Of a stretch of 48,612 bases of DNA, positions 33,044-41,489 are shown piece after piece. Made by a program: the position numbers and the translations under genes. This stretch comes from Chloroflexota bacterium (lineage in GTDB: Bacteria > Chloroflexota > UBA6077 > FW602-bin22 > CADDYW01). Position 1 is the first letter of the stretch. Each line of letters starts with the position of its first letter. The DNA lies in NCBI GenBank assembly GCA_021324795.1, contig JAJPIK010000114.1, forward strand, positions 1-48,612, in the 5' to 3' direction. The notes under the pieces were generated by a model. That model was not told where the DNA came from and did no database searches. It saw nothing but the letters and a program-made list of their open reading frames with translations.

Positions 33044-34030
33044 TTGCCCACCTGCTTTCGGCGATTGCTGTGCCTGCTTAGCACACTGATGGTGATCGTT
33101 ACCGCCTGCACATCTGGCCCGAACGACGAGGCAGAGGCATTTCTGTCATCGGTTCCCATTCGTCACCCCACGCCGATACTAACTCCGACCAGCGTAACTC
33201 CGAAGTCGAGCGCAGTTGAGCCGAGCAGCGCCGGACGAGGCAGGGCCACCTCGATTCCCACGGCAACGGATGAGGCCAGATCGATTCCCACGCCAACCGT
33301 TACCCCCGCCCTCGTCTTTCTCGATCCGGGCCACGGTGGGGTAGATACCGGCACAATCGGCGAAACCGCGGATGGCCAGCAAGTCGAGGAAAAAACAATC
33401 GCCCTCGCGATTGCCCTTCGGACGGCAGACTACCTCCGTAAGGATGGGATCACTGTCGCGATGTCGCGAACCGACGATTCGCTGCCGGGTAGCACTCCAG
33501 CGGATTATACGTCCGACGGTACCGAGTTGACCCCTGCTGGGGTTCTCGCTGACCTCCAGCGAAGGATCGATCGGGCGAATGCAAGTGGTGCGAAAGTGCT
33601 TTTGAGCATACACTTGAACGCCTTCGCCGACGATCCCTCGGTTGGCGGCACCCAAACTTTCTACGATAGTTCACGACCTTTCGCCAAGCAGAATCAGCAG
33701 TTTGCTAGCCTCATTCAGAACACCCTGATCGCGAACCTTCGCGCGGCCGGTTACGATACCCCTGACCGTGGCATCACTGACGATCAGGACCTCAGCGCCG
33801 AATCTTTGAGCAGCTTCGGTAGCGACTACCATCACCTGGTGCTTTTAGGGCCCCCGGTGCCCGGCCAGCTCCGAGCGAGTCAGATGCCCGGTGCGCTAAA
33901 CGAGGCATTCTTTCTTTCTGATCCGGCCGAGGCAACCGCTGTCGTCCAGCCAGACATGCAGAATTTGGTCGCCCGTTCTTATTGTCAAGCGATCGAGAAG
34001 TTTTTGAACCGCGCGAACCTCGGCTGCTGA
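33044..34030 (+). CDS. N-acetylmuramoyl-L-alanine amidase (Amidase_3), lipoprotein
   Basis: A 328-residue zinc amidase that cuts the bond between N-acetylmuramate and the stem peptide of peptidoglycan. A lipoprotein signal ends at Cys22 (VIVTAC). About 65 Pro/Thr/Ser-rich residues tether the domain, which begins near residue 88. Zinc and catalytic residues are visible: His97 (DPGHGG), Glu116 (VEEKTIAL), His190 (LSIHLNA) and Glu287 (ALNEAFFLSD). The start is TTG, chosen because AGGAG lies eight bases upstream and the signal peptide begins at once. It stands between the lactonase remnant and a nucleotidyltransferase gene. Confidence 0.92.
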   Translation: MPTCFRRLLCLLSTLMVIVTACTSGPNDEAEAFLSSVPIRHPTPILTPTSVTPKSSAVEPSSAGRGRATSIPTATDEARSIPTPTVTPALVFLDPGHGGVDTGTIGETADGQQVEEKTIALAIALRTADYLRKDGITVAMSRTDDSLPGSTPADYTSDGTELTPAGVLADLQRRIDRANASGAKVLLSIHLNAFADDPSVGGTQTFYDSSRPFAKQNQQFASLIQNTLIANLRAAGYDTPDRGITDDQDLSAESLSSFGSDYHHLVLLGPPVPGQLRASQMPGALNEAFFLSDPAEATAVVQPDMQNLVARSYCQAIEKFLNRANLGC

Positions 34031-34038
34031 TCGAGAAT

Positions 34039-34067
34039 ATGACATAGCAAGCCGGGATCATTAGAAT
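34039..34067 (+). promoter_or_regulatory. Sigma-70-type promoter for the sugar nucleotidyltransferase gene
   Basis: ATGACA (34039-34044) and TAGAAT (34062-34067) are 17 bases apart, each matching consensus at five of six positions. They lie about 79 bases before the GTG start at 34146. Confidence 0.6.
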
Positions 34068-34145
34068 TGTTTGACGGTGCAAAGCTTGCAAAGGAAACTT
34101 GACGCGCCGAACGCGACGGTGCCGCGCTTGGTGGAGGAAGAATAC

Positions 34146-35126
34146 GTGAAAGTCATCCTGCCATTGGCCGGTCTCGGGACACGCCTCCGGCCTCATACCC
34201 ATTCAAAGCCCAAACCACTCGTCAGCGTGGCGGGCAAGACAGTGCTGGGCCACGTGCTCGATAGTTTGGCCGGTCTGCCGATCGAGGAAGTGATCTTTAT
34301 TACCGGTTATCTGGGCGATCAGATCGAGCAACACGTTCGCTCACACTACCGTTTTCCGACCCGCTTCGTCGAGCAAACCGAGCTAAAAGGGCAAGCTCAT
34401 GCGATCGATCTCGCCAGCGAGTTCATCGACCAGCCGGTTTTGATTATCTTCGTCGATACGATTGTCAAAGCCGATTTGACGCGATTACTTACTGCCGAGG
34501 GGGATGGCGTCCTTTACGTCAAGGAGGTCGAGGATCCGCGCCGCTTCGGGGTAGCGGTTCTCGAAAATGGCAAGATCCAGCGACTGGTCGAAAAACCGAA
34601 GACGCCGGTGTCGAACCTCGCGGTGATCGGGGTGTATTACCTACGCAACTGGCAGCTTTTACGCGAAGCCCTGGCCGACGTGATTTCCCAGAACATTCAG
34701 ACCGGCGGTGAGTATTACCTGGCCGATGCGCTTCAATTGATGATCGATCGGGGCGCGCAATTCGAGGCGTGGAGCGTCGATGCCTGGGAAGACTGCGGCA
34801 CGGTCGAAGCGCTGGTTCAAACGAATCGCTATCTCCTCAGCCACGGTCACGACCGAGCTCCAGATGAAGTGACGAACTCGATCATCATTCCGCCGGTCTA
34901 CGTATCGCCCAGCGCCAAGATCAAAAATTCGGTGATTGGTCCGTACGTGAGTGTCGCCGACGGCGTCACGATCTGCGATTCGGTCGTCCGCGACTCGATC
35001 GTCAGCGATGGCGCGAGTATCGCCAACGTCGCCTTGCACGAATCGGTCGTCGGAAGCCGGGCCGCCGTCAAAGGATCCTACCAAAAGCTCAACGTCGGAG
35101 ACGACTCCCAGGTCGAATTCGACTGA
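34146..35126 (+). CDS. Sugar-phosphate nucleotidyltransferase (RmlA/GlmU-N-like)
   Basis: A 326-residue enzyme that couples a sugar 1-phosphate to a nucleoside triphosphate, most like long glucose-1-phosphate thymidylyltransferases. The signature is at the very start: VILPLAGLGTRLRPHTHSKP, then KPL. Catalytic-domain landmarks are GQAHAIDLA, VEDPRRFGVAVLENG and VDAWEDCGTVEAL. From about residue 250 there are left-handed beta-helix hexapeptides (NSVIGPYVSVADGVTICDSV). GTG 34146, with GGAGG eight bases before, is preferred over a TTG 25 codons upstream. It would supply activated sugar for surface glycans; the glycosyltransferase at the left of the window is a possible user, though far away. Confidence 0.88.
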   Translation: MKVILPLAGLGTRLRPHTHSKPKPLVSVAGKTVLGHVLDSLAGLPIEEVIFITGYLGDQIEQHVRSHYRFPTRFVEQTELKGQAHAIDLASEFIDQPVLIIFVDTIVKADLTRLLTAEGDGVLYVKEVEDPRRFGVAVLENGKIQRLVEKPKTPVSNLAVIGVYYLRNWQLLREALADVISQNIQTGGEYYLADALQLMIDRGAQFEAWSVDAWEDCGTVEALVQTNRYLLSHGHDRAPDEVTNSIIIPPVYVSPSAKIKNSVIGPYVSVADGVTICDSVVRDSIVSDGASIANVALHESVVGSRAAVKGSYQKLNVGDDSQVEFD

Positions 35127-35144
35127 GCGCCCGCGTGAATTTCC

Positions 35145-35173
35145 TTGACGGGTGATCCCAAAGCGCGCATACT
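35145..35173 (+). promoter_or_regulatory. Sigma-70-type promoter for the A-type Fe-S protein gene
   Basis: TTGACG (35145-35150) and CATACT (35168-35173) are spaced by 17 bases and lie 32 bases before the TTG start at 35206. The -35 hexamer is the same as that at 28249. Confidence 0.6.
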
Positions 35174-35205
35174 TTCGCTGGACGTTCGTTATTAGGAGCA
35201 TGACA

Positions 35206-35553
35206 TTGGTTACATTAACGCCGCTCGCCGTTGAGCAGATGACAGACCTGCTGCGTGAGCAGAACGACGAGGAATTGAAGATTCGTCTCTTCGTCCAGGC
35301 AGCGCGCGGCAACGAAGTGGCCTACGGGATGGGCTTCGACAACGAAGTCGCTGACGACGATCTTGTCTTCCAGGTCGAGGGCATCTCGTTCGTGGTGGAC
35401 CCGGATAGCCTTCCTTTCGTCGAAGGTTCCGAGATCGATTTCGTCGATGCTCTGATGGGTCGCGGCTTCACCATGACGAACCCTAACTATCAGCCGATGA
35501 GCAGTGGCTGTGGCTGCGGCAGTGATTCCTGCGGCTGCGGTCATCATCACTGA
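35206..35553 (+). CDS. HesB/IscA-like A-type iron-sulfur protein with Cys/His-rich tail
   Basis: A 115-residue protein of the HesB/IscA/ErpA fold, which carries or inserts Fe-S clusters. The fold is evident from VTLTPLAVEQMTDLLREQ, IRLFVQ, YGMGFDNE and FVVDPDSLPFVEGSEIDFVD. The first conserved cysteine of GGGCSGFxYG is absent: the segment reads AARGNEVAYG. The C-terminal Cys pair is expanded into CGCGSDSCGCGHHH. TTG 35206 is preferred because AGGAG is seven bases upstream; the ATG at 35200 would leave only one base. It may bind metal through its tail rather than act as a standard carrier. Confidence 0.82.
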   Translation: MVTLTPLAVEQMTDLLREQNDEELKIRLFVQAARGNEVAYGMGFDNEVADDDLVFQVEGISFVVDPDSLPFVEGSEIDFVDALMGRGFTMTNPNYQPMSSGCGCGSDSCGCGHHH

Positions 35554-35565
35554 TCGTCTCGTCCG

Positions 35566-35766
35566 ATGAAGAGCGGTCGTCTTCAGGCCTTCTCCTATTG
35601 TCCAACCTGTGCGAATATTCGGGCAATTCAGGGAGGTATGATCACCTACTTTCCAGAATCGACGCGCATCGAAGGCTTGTGTGCGTCCTGTGGCGCGCCC
35701 CTCACTATCGTCGGTCAGCGTCATGCCGCGCTGAAGATTCGCTCGGACAAGCGCCGCTGGAATTAG
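35566..35766 (+). CDS. Small four-cysteine zinc-ribbon protein
   Basis: A 66-residue basic protein with two CxxC knuckles, Cys12-x2-Cys15 (YCPTCANIRAI) and Cys39-x2-Cys42 (LCASCGAPLTIVG), spaced as in a zinc ribbon. No family is recognised. It begins 12 bases after the stop of the Fe-S protein gene, with no clear ribosome site, so it is probably translated by coupling and transcribed from the same promoter. Its role may be related to that protein, for example in metal handling, but this is only context. Confidence 0.65.
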   Translation: MKSGRLQAFSYCPTCANIRAIQGGMITYFPESTRIEGLCASCGAPLTIVGQRHAALKIRSDKRRWN

Positions 35767-35879
35767 CCGAGAGGCTCCTCCCTCAGGTTCTGCTAATCAT
35801 TCGGGCATGCAGTGCAGGACTGGGGGCAACCAGCTTCTAGGCGGTGCCTCCAGTTCTCCCACCCTCGCGCCGGAGTACG

Positions 35880-35885
35880 TATAAT
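35880..35885 (+). promoter_or_regulatory. Possible -10 box TATAAT
   Basis: A perfect TATAAT lies 78 bases before the second Gfo/Idh gene, in a 197-base gap. No convincing -35 hexamer is found at 16-18 bases, so the call rests on the -10 alone. Confidence 0.35.
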
Positions 35886-35963
35886 AGACCCTCGTGATCA
35901 CTGGTTCCGATTCAGCGAACCCCATCACTTTGGAGATCGTACTTTAGGAGCAGGGGATTATTG

Positions 35964-37073
35964 ATGACTCGTTCGAAGATCAAAGTCGGCGTGATTGGCT
36001 GCGGTACCATTAGCGGCATCTACTTCCAGAATATGAAGACCTTCGATATCCTCGACGTCGTCGCCTGTGCCGACATCGACCTCGAACGGGCGAAGGCACG
36101 AGCCACGGAATTCGGTATTCCCAAGGCATGCACCGTCGACGAACTTCTTGCCGACTCGGATGTTCAGATTGTCGTCAACTTGACCATTCCCAAGGCACAC
36201 GCCGAAGTGGGCATGGCCGTGCTCGAATCTGGCAAATCAGTTCACGGTGAAAAACCCCTCGCGGTGCGCCGCGAAGACGGCCGTCGTCTGCTTGACCTCG
36301 CGGCTTCGAAGGGCTTACGCGTCGGCAGCGCACCCGATACTTTCCTCGGGGGTGGCCTACAGACCTGCCGCAAGCTGATCGACGATGGCTGGATCGGCGA
36401 GCCCGTTGCTGCCAACGCCTTCTTTATGTCGCACGGCCCGGAGCACTGGCACCCCGACCCCGATTTTTACTACCAACCGGGCGCCGGTCCGATGTTCGAT
36501 ATGGGACCGTACTACCTGACGGCGCTTTGCTCCATGCTCGGCCCGATTCGCCGAGTGACCGGATCGACCAAAGCCAGTTTATCTGAGCGCCTGATCACAA
36601 GTCAGCCGAAGTACGGAACGATCATCAAAGTGAACACCCCAACTCACCTGGCCGGTATTATCGACTTCGCCAATGGGGTCATCGGAACGATCACCACCAG
36701 TTTTGACGTCTGGGGCTCCGAAACGCCACGGATCGAGATCCACGGCACCGAGGCATCGCTCAGTCTGCCGGATCCAAATACCTTCGGAGGACCAGTCAAG
36801 ATTCGTCGGGCTGGTGAGAAAGAGTGGAGTGAAGTTCCGCTCACCCACCGCTACACCAAGAACAGCCGGGGCATCGGCGTCCTTGACCTTGCCTACGCCA
36901 TTCGCTCGGGGCGACCGCATCGTGCCAATGGCGAAATTGCCTACCACGTCCTCGACGTCATGCACGCGTTCGACGAAGCATCGCGCGCCGGCCAGCACGT
37001 CGAAATCGCCAGTACGTGCAGCCGCCCTACAGCAATGCCAGTAGGGATCCGTGAAGGCACAATGGACGATTAG
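35964..37073 (+). CDS. Gfo/Idh/MocA family oxidoreductase (second copy type)
   Basis: A 369-residue NAD(P)-dependent dehydrogenase, only distantly similar to the one at 29362. The Rossmann start is [18 protein letters not shown], and the EKP motif is [14 protein letters not shown]. The substrate domain contains [16 protein letters not shown], the usual position of the catalytic D-x-G-x-Y/H segment. Proteins of this subtype often act on sugars or sugar acids. ATG 35964 has GGGG seven bases upstream; a TTG one codon earlier is possible. It is not coupled to other genes and converges on the PTS gene. Confidence 0.9.
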   Translation: MTRSKIKVGVIGCGTISGIYFQNMKTFDILDVVACADIDLERAKARATEFGIPKACTVDELLADSDVQIVVNLTIPKAHAEVGMAVLESGKSVHGEKPLAVRREDGRRLLDLAASKGLRVGSAPDTFLGGGLQTCRKLIDDGWIGEPVAANAFFMSHGPEHWHPDPDFYYQPGAGPMFDMGPYYLTALCSMLGPIRRVTGSTKASLSERLITSQPKYGTIIKVNTPTHLAGIIDFANGVIGTITTSFDVWGSETPRIEIHGTEASLSLPDPNTFGGPVKIRRAGEKEWSEVPLTHRYTKNSRGIGVLDLAYAIRSGRPHRANGEIAYHVLDVMHAFDEASRAGQHVEIASTCSRPTAMPVGIREGTMDD

Positions 37074-37174
37074 CCAGTAACGAGCAACAAGTAGCGATCT
37101 ACCAGCGATCAGTAGCGAGCGATCAGAAAGATCTTTTCTCTTTCCCAATGTGGCCGCGGGTCGGTCCTATCAAT

Positions 37175-37205
37175 TCACCGAAAGTCTGCTCTATTTCATC
37201 GGTGA
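37175..37205. terminator. Possible hairpin between convergent genes
   Basis: TCACCGA (37175-37181) and TCGGTGA (37199-37205) form a 7-bp stem in the 186-base gap between the second Gfo/Idh gene and the PTS gene. Upstream of it (37083-37125) are short imperfect repeats of AGTAGCGATC. There is no U-tract, so function is uncertain. Confidence 0.3.
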
Positions 37206-37259
37206 TGGTAGCTCATTCAGCCACGCATCACTGGACCAGCAGAAGCCCCTCCCTGCTCG

Positions 37260-39824
37260 TTATTCTTCCTCATCGCGCCGACCAATCAAGAGTGCTCGGA
37301 CTTCATCCGCGCTGGTCAGATTCTGGGCGGCCCTCGCCAGGTTCACCGCGTCGCCCGCAGCCGTGGCCCGAATCACTTCTGCCACGGCTGGAAGAGCAAT
37401 CGGGTTCACGCTCAGCTCGTCCACACCCAGTCCGATCAGAAGTGGCGCGTTGAGGGGATCTGTCGCCATCTCGCCGCAGACTGCTACGCGCTTACCCGCC
37501 ACGTGCGCGATACGGACGACCTCGCTTATCAAAGTCAGCAGGGCCGGTTGAAGCGAGTCGGCGAGAGGCGCTACGCTCAGATTGCCACGATCGGCAGCAA
37601 AAACGTATTGACTAAGATCATTTGTGCCGATCGAGAAGAAATCAACCTCGGCGGCGAAGTCGGCGATGCGGAGCGCCGCAGCGGGAACCTCGACCATGAT
37701 GCCAGTCTCGAGTCGTCTCGGCACCGGGCCCCTACCGTCGCCAAGCTCTTCCACGACCTGATTTAGCTGCTCGCGCGCTGCCCGCCATTCCGCCAAGGTC
37801 GCAACCATCGGAAACATGACCTGCACGGGAAATTCGGCGGCCACCCGAGCGATCGCCCGTAACTGGGTCTTGAAGAACGTTGGCTGGGCGAGGCAAAGGC
37901 GAATCCCGCGCTGACCAAGGAACGGATTCGCTTCGGACGCGAGGTGAAGATAAGGCAGCGGCTTGTCGCCGCCGGCGTCGAGCGTGCGAATCACCACCGG
38001 TCGGCCGCCTAGTGCCTCGGCAATTGCTCGATAAGCTAAGTACTGTTCATCTTCACTCGGCGAGGTCGGCCGATCAAGGAAAAGGAACTCGGTACGGAGT
38101 AGGCCCACGCCCTCGGCGCCAGCCGCGGCCGCGGCCCGGGCATTGGCCAGCGAGCTAACGTTCGCCAGTAGGGAGATCCGTCGTCCATCGTAAGTTTGGA
38201 CCGGACCGGCGACCACTGACTTCACCACGGCCGGCGCCTTTGGCGGGCTGGCATAGCGCGCCAACGTAACTGAATCAGGCGAGGTGAGAAAGGCTGCGTT
38301 TGTCGCATCCAGGATCGCTAGCGTTCCGTCCGGCAGATCGAGGACCGCCGCACCGAGTCCGACGACGACCGGCACACCCAACGACCGCGCGAGAATCGCG
38401 CCGTGCGCGGTCGGACCACCGAATGCCGCGGCCAGCCCAAGCAGGTTGGCTGGATCCAGTTGGCTCACTAAGCTCGGCATAATCTCCGGTACGACCAGAA
38501 TTGCCGGCTGATCCAACTGGGGGAGGGACACTACAGATTTGCCCAGATGCCCCAGTACCTGCTGGCCCAGATCAGCCACATCGGATGCGCGCTCGGCCAG
38601 ATAGCCGTCACCAAGACTCCGAAACCGCTCGACGACCACGTCGATCGCCTTCTGCCAGGCTATTTCCGCGCTCAGAGATTGCTGAGCAATCATGTGTCGA
38701 GCAGCGTCGACCAGCAATGGGTCCTCCAGCATGATGCGGTAGGCATCGAAGACCGCGGCCCCCTCTTGATCACCGGACGCTCGAAGCATGTCGCGTCGTC
38801 GTTGGACGTCAGTTCGCGTTTTCGCCAGCGCAGCGGTGAGCTTTGTCCATTCCGCTGATGGATCATCGGCTGGTATCATGGCCCCGCCTGGGGTAACCGA
38901 ACGCCCCACCAAGACACTACCAATCGCCACTCCCTCGGCCACCATCAAGCCTGTGAAAGTGGCCGAAGATGGCTCTCCCTGTAGTCCCCTCGTGGACGGG
39001 GGGACCTGTATGCCCTCCCCGTGAACGGGGAGGGTTAGAGGCTGCCCTGAGCAAAGCAAAGGGTTGGGCTCTTCCTCCGCGGCCTCGACTATCTCACGGA
39101 TAGCTGCGAGCGCCGCAGTAGCACCCGAGCCGTCGGCCGTTACTAGGATCTCCTGTCCTTGTCCAACGTCGAGGGTCGTCAGCGCAATAAGACTCCGCGC
39201 GTCGGCCGGGCCACGTCCGGTCGTCAAATTCGTCACCTGCACTCGTGCCTTGAACTGCCCGGCCGTCTGGACCAGCCGCGCTGCGGGACGCACGTGCAGG
39301 CCATGGCGATTGCGGACGAGCAGACGAGCTTGCTCCATCGCCGCCACCCGCTCGGGCAAGCTAGTCGGCATGGTTGGATTACCTTCGGATCGCAGGTGCT
39401 TATGCTTCGGCACAAGTGCCACTCGAGCTTCGGCGGCCACCTGCTCGAGTGGGCTGCCCAGCCGCGCCTGGACCGCTGCTGCCACCGCGCCTTCGACGAG
39501 CGGGGCTTCAGACAGCACGATACGCGAACGCCACGCCTCCGGAAGCTGCTCGACGGCGAGCTCGGCGCTCAAGAGCGCGCTCCCGAGATCGAGCAAGACC
39601 AGCACACCCGCCGCCGAATAGACGCTTTCAATAGCCTGACGGATCAGTTCCGCATCCGTTCCCAGCGGAGAGCCTGGCAGCGCCAGGCCACCTGCCGCGG
39701 CCAGTCGCACCCCGGGACCAGCCATCTGCTGCGCCAGTTCGGTCACTCCCTCGGCTAGCTTGGCGCTGTGGGAGACCACGACCAACCCCACACAAGTTTC
39801 TCGCTCCGAGCCAACGTCGGCCAC
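37260..39824 (-). CDS. dhaM: DhaM-HPr-enzyme I fusion (PEP:dihydroxyacetone phosphotransferase)
   Basis: An 854-residue three-module phosphotransfer protein. Residues about 10-140 are the mannose-type EIIA DhaM domain with His19 (VVSHSAKLAEG). Residues about 166-250 are HPr with His177 (RNRHGLHVRPAARL). Residues 289-854 are a complete enzyme I with His474 (GGPTAHGAILARSLG) and a full PEP-binding barrel (GIMVEVPAAA, GTNDLSQYVFAADR, VAVCGEMATDP). It should carry phosphate from PEP to dihydroxyacetone bound on DhaK-DhaL. E. coli DhaM has only a truncated EI, whereas here EI is whole. The HPr-EI linker (254-286) is translated repeat DNA. The GTG start lies nine bases after dhaL. Confidence 0.92.
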   Translation of the reverse strand: MADVGSERETCVGLVVVSHSAKLAEGVTELAQQMAGPGVRLAAAGGLALPGSPLGTDAELIRQAIESVYSAAGVLVLLDLGSALLSAELAVEQLPEAWRSRIVLSEAPLVEGAVAAAVQARLGSPLEQVAAEARVALVPKHKHLRSEGNPTMPTSLPERVAAMEQARLLVRNRHGLHVRPAARLVQTAGQFKARVQVTNLTTGRGPADARSLIALTTLDVGQGQEILVTADGSGATAALAAIREIVEAAEEEPNPLLCSGQPLTLPVHGEGIQVPPSTRGLQGEPSSATFTGLMVAEGVAIGSVLVGRSVTPGGAMIPADDPSAEWTKLTAALAKTRTDVQRRRDMLRASGDQEGAAVFDAYRIMLEDPLLVDAARHMIAQQSLSAEIAWQKAIDVVVERFRSLGDGYLAERASDVADLGQQVLGHLGKSVVSLPQLDQPAILVVPEIMPSLVSQLDPANLLGLAAAFGGPTAHGAILARSLGVPVVVGLGAAVLDLPDGTLAILDATNAAFLTSPDSVTLARYASPPKAPAVVKSVVAGPVQTYDGRRISLLANVSSLANARAAAAAGAEGVGLLRTEFLFLDRPTSPSEDEQYLAYRAIAEALGGRPVVIRTLDAGGDKPLPYLHLASEANPFLGQRGIRLCLAQPTFFKTQLRAIARVAAEFPVQVMFPMVATLAEWRAAREQLNQVVEELGDGRGPVPRRLETGIMVEVPAAALRIADFAAEVDFFSIGTNDLSQYVFAADRGNLSVAPLADSLQPALLTLISEVVRIAHVAGKRVAVCGEMATDPLNAPLLIGLGVDELSVNPIALPAVAEVIRATAAGDAVNLARAAQNLTSADEVRALLIGRRDEEE
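38967..39065. repeat. 99-base dispersed repeat carried in frame inside the PTS gene
   Basis: The HPr-EI linker codons contain two palindromic repeat units, TAGTCCCCTCGTGGACGGGG and CCCTCCCCGTGAACGGGGAG, plus a CTGCCCTGAGCAAAGCAAAG element. All three are typical of intergenic dispersed repeats in many genomes. The translated product reads TLPVHGEGIQVPPSTRG. Its length, 33 codons, keeps the frame. Confidence 0.72.
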
Positions 39825-39833
39825 GGCTCCCCC

Positions 39834-40481
39834 TTAACTCGGATTAGTTCGGCCGATGTGCTCAGCCGCGGCTCGCAGAAGCAAGGCGGCCGAGGTAGCA
39901 CCTGGATCCTGATGGCCAGCGCTTCGCTCTCCCAGGTAGCTCGCTCGGCCTTTGCGGGCGATCAGCGGAATCGTCGCCGCTGCGCCTTGTTCGGCCGCGC
40001 TGGCGGCAGCGGCAAGGGCCACTTCCGGCGCAGCCCCTTTCGCCGTGGCAGCTTGTAACACGGAGAGCGCCGGCCCGAGCGCATCGATCATCGTTTTGTC
40101 ACCCGACTCTGCCTTGCCCCGGCGGATTACGCCCTCCACGGCGGCCTGCCACGCGGCCGTCCACTCGGCCAAGCCGAGCGCCGTCTTGCCGTTCGTCGCG
40201 CTGCCGAGCTGCAAGAATAGCGTGCCATAGAGCGGTCCGCTCGCCCCGCCCACCGTCGAAACCAGGGTCATACCCACCATCTTGAAGATCGTGCCAACGT
40301 CCTTATCCGCCACGGTTGATAGCTTCGCCAGCACCGCCTGCATGCCCCGATGGAGATTTACCCCGTGGTCAGCGTCGCCGATCGCCGCGTCCAGCGCGGT
40401 CAGTCGGTCCTCATTTTCGGCAACAACCGAGGCAAATCTCTCGAGCCAGGCCAGAATCTCTTCACGGGTAATCATTGTCAT
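39834..40481 (-). CDS. dhaL: Dihydroxyacetone kinase ADP-binding subunit DhaL
   Basis: The 215-residue subunit that holds ADP as a coenzyme, rephosphorylated by DhaM, and passes phosphate to dihydroxyacetone on DhaK. The Mg-ADP site is [16 protein letters not shown], with Asp31, Asp36 and Asp38. The following helices ([20 protein letters not shown]) and the [11 protein letters not shown] end are standard. ATG 40481 overlaps the dhaK stop (ATGA), which fixes the start; the longer open frame within dhaK is discarded. Adjacent DhaK and DhaM support PEP-dependent rather than ATP-dependent kinase function. Confidence 0.94.
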   Translation of the reverse strand: MTMITREEILAWLERFASVVAENEDRLTALDAAIGDADHGVNLHRGMQAVLAKLSTVADKDVGTIFKMVGMTLVSTVGGASGPLYGTLFLQLGSATNGKTALGLAEWTAAWQAAVEGVIRRGKAESGDKTMIDALGPALSVLQAATAKGAAPEVALAAAASAAEQGAAATIPLIARKGRASYLGERSAGHQDPGATSAALLLRAAAEHIGRTNPS

Positions 40482-41479
40482 ATTCCCCAGCGAAGGGCGG
40501 CCGTCCGAACCGGCGCGTCCCACAAATGGATGAGATCGTCGTCGAGCTTGAGCAGGGTAATCGAGCAGCCGGCCATATCGAGCGACGTCATGTATGAGCC
40601 AACCAGATTGCGGGCGATTGTGATCCCTCGGTCATGGCAAAGCTTCGCCAGCTCGTTGTAAACGACGTACAGCTCGAGCAATGGCGTCGCGCCGAGTCCG
40701 TTCACGAACGCCAACACCGAATCGCCCCGCTGGAATGGCAGATCGCTGAGAATTGGCGTCGCTAGCATCTCGACGACATCGTGGGCCGGAGCTAGCGGCA
40801 CCCGTCGACGTCCCGGCTCGCCGTGAATGCCGATGCCAATCTCCATCTGATCGTCCGGTAGATTGAAGGTTGGTTTGCCGACGTAAGGAACGACGCAGGA
40901 CGTCAGCGCCATGCCCATGCTGCGCGCCTGGGCATTCACTTTTCGGCCAAGCTCGGCCACGGCCACCAATGGTCGGCCTTCGGTGGTAGCAGCGCCGCAG
41001 ATCTTCTCGGCGAGGACAGTTGCCCCGACTCCGCGTCGCCCGGCGGTATAAAGACTATCCTGCACCGCCACATCGTCGGCGATCACGACCGACTCGACGT
41101 CGATACCCTCGGCCTCGCAAAGCTCGGCGGCCATCTCGAAATTCATCACGTCGCCAGTGTAATTCTTGACGATGTAGAGCACGCCCGCTCCGCCATCGAT
41201 TGCCTTCGTCGCCTCGACGATCTGGTCCGGCGTCGGCGAGGTGAAGATCGCTCCCGGGCAGGCCGCGTCGAGCATGCCCGGACCGACGAGTCCGCCGTGC
41301 ATCGGCTCGTGACCCGATCCACCGCCTGAAAGGATCGCTACTTTCCCCCGAACCGGCGCATCGGTGCGAACGATGAAGACCGGATCGAGGTTCACGCATA
41401 CCAGGTCAGCGTGCGCGAGGGCAATTCCTTGAAGCTGTTCCCTGACGACGTTCTCCGGCTGGTTGATCAGCTTTTTCAT
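40478..41479 (-). CDS. dhaK: Dihydroxyacetone kinase substrate-binding subunit DhaK
   Basis: The 333-residue subunit that binds dihydroxyacetone covalently as a hemiaminal through His219 ([15 protein letters not shown]). Other landmarks are [20 protein letters not shown] near residue 52, [13 protein letters not shown] near 105 and [19 protein letters not shown] towards the C-terminus. The length matches single-domain DhaK proteins of the PTS-dependent type. The gene begins ten bases after the stop of a sugar-binding lipoprotein gene and overlaps dhaL by four bases, so all four genes form one operon. Confidence 0.95.
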   Translation of the reverse strand: MKKLINQPENVVREQLQGIALAHADLVCVNLDPVFIVRTDAPVRGKVAILSGGGSGHEPMHGGLVGPGMLDAACPGAIFTSPTPDQIVEATKAIDGGAGVLYIVKNYTGDVMNFEMAAELCEAEGIDVESVVIADDVAVQDSLYTAGRRGVGATVLAEKICGAATTEGRPLVAVAELGRKVNAQARSMGMALTSCVVPYVGKPTFNLPDDQMEIGIGIHGEPGRRRVPLAPAHDVVEMLATPILSDLPFQRGDSVLAFVNGLGATPLLELYVVYNELAKLCHDRGITIARNLVGSYMTSLDMAGCSITLLKLDDDLIHLWDAPVRTAALRWGI

Positions 41480-41489
41480 GACGGTTACC

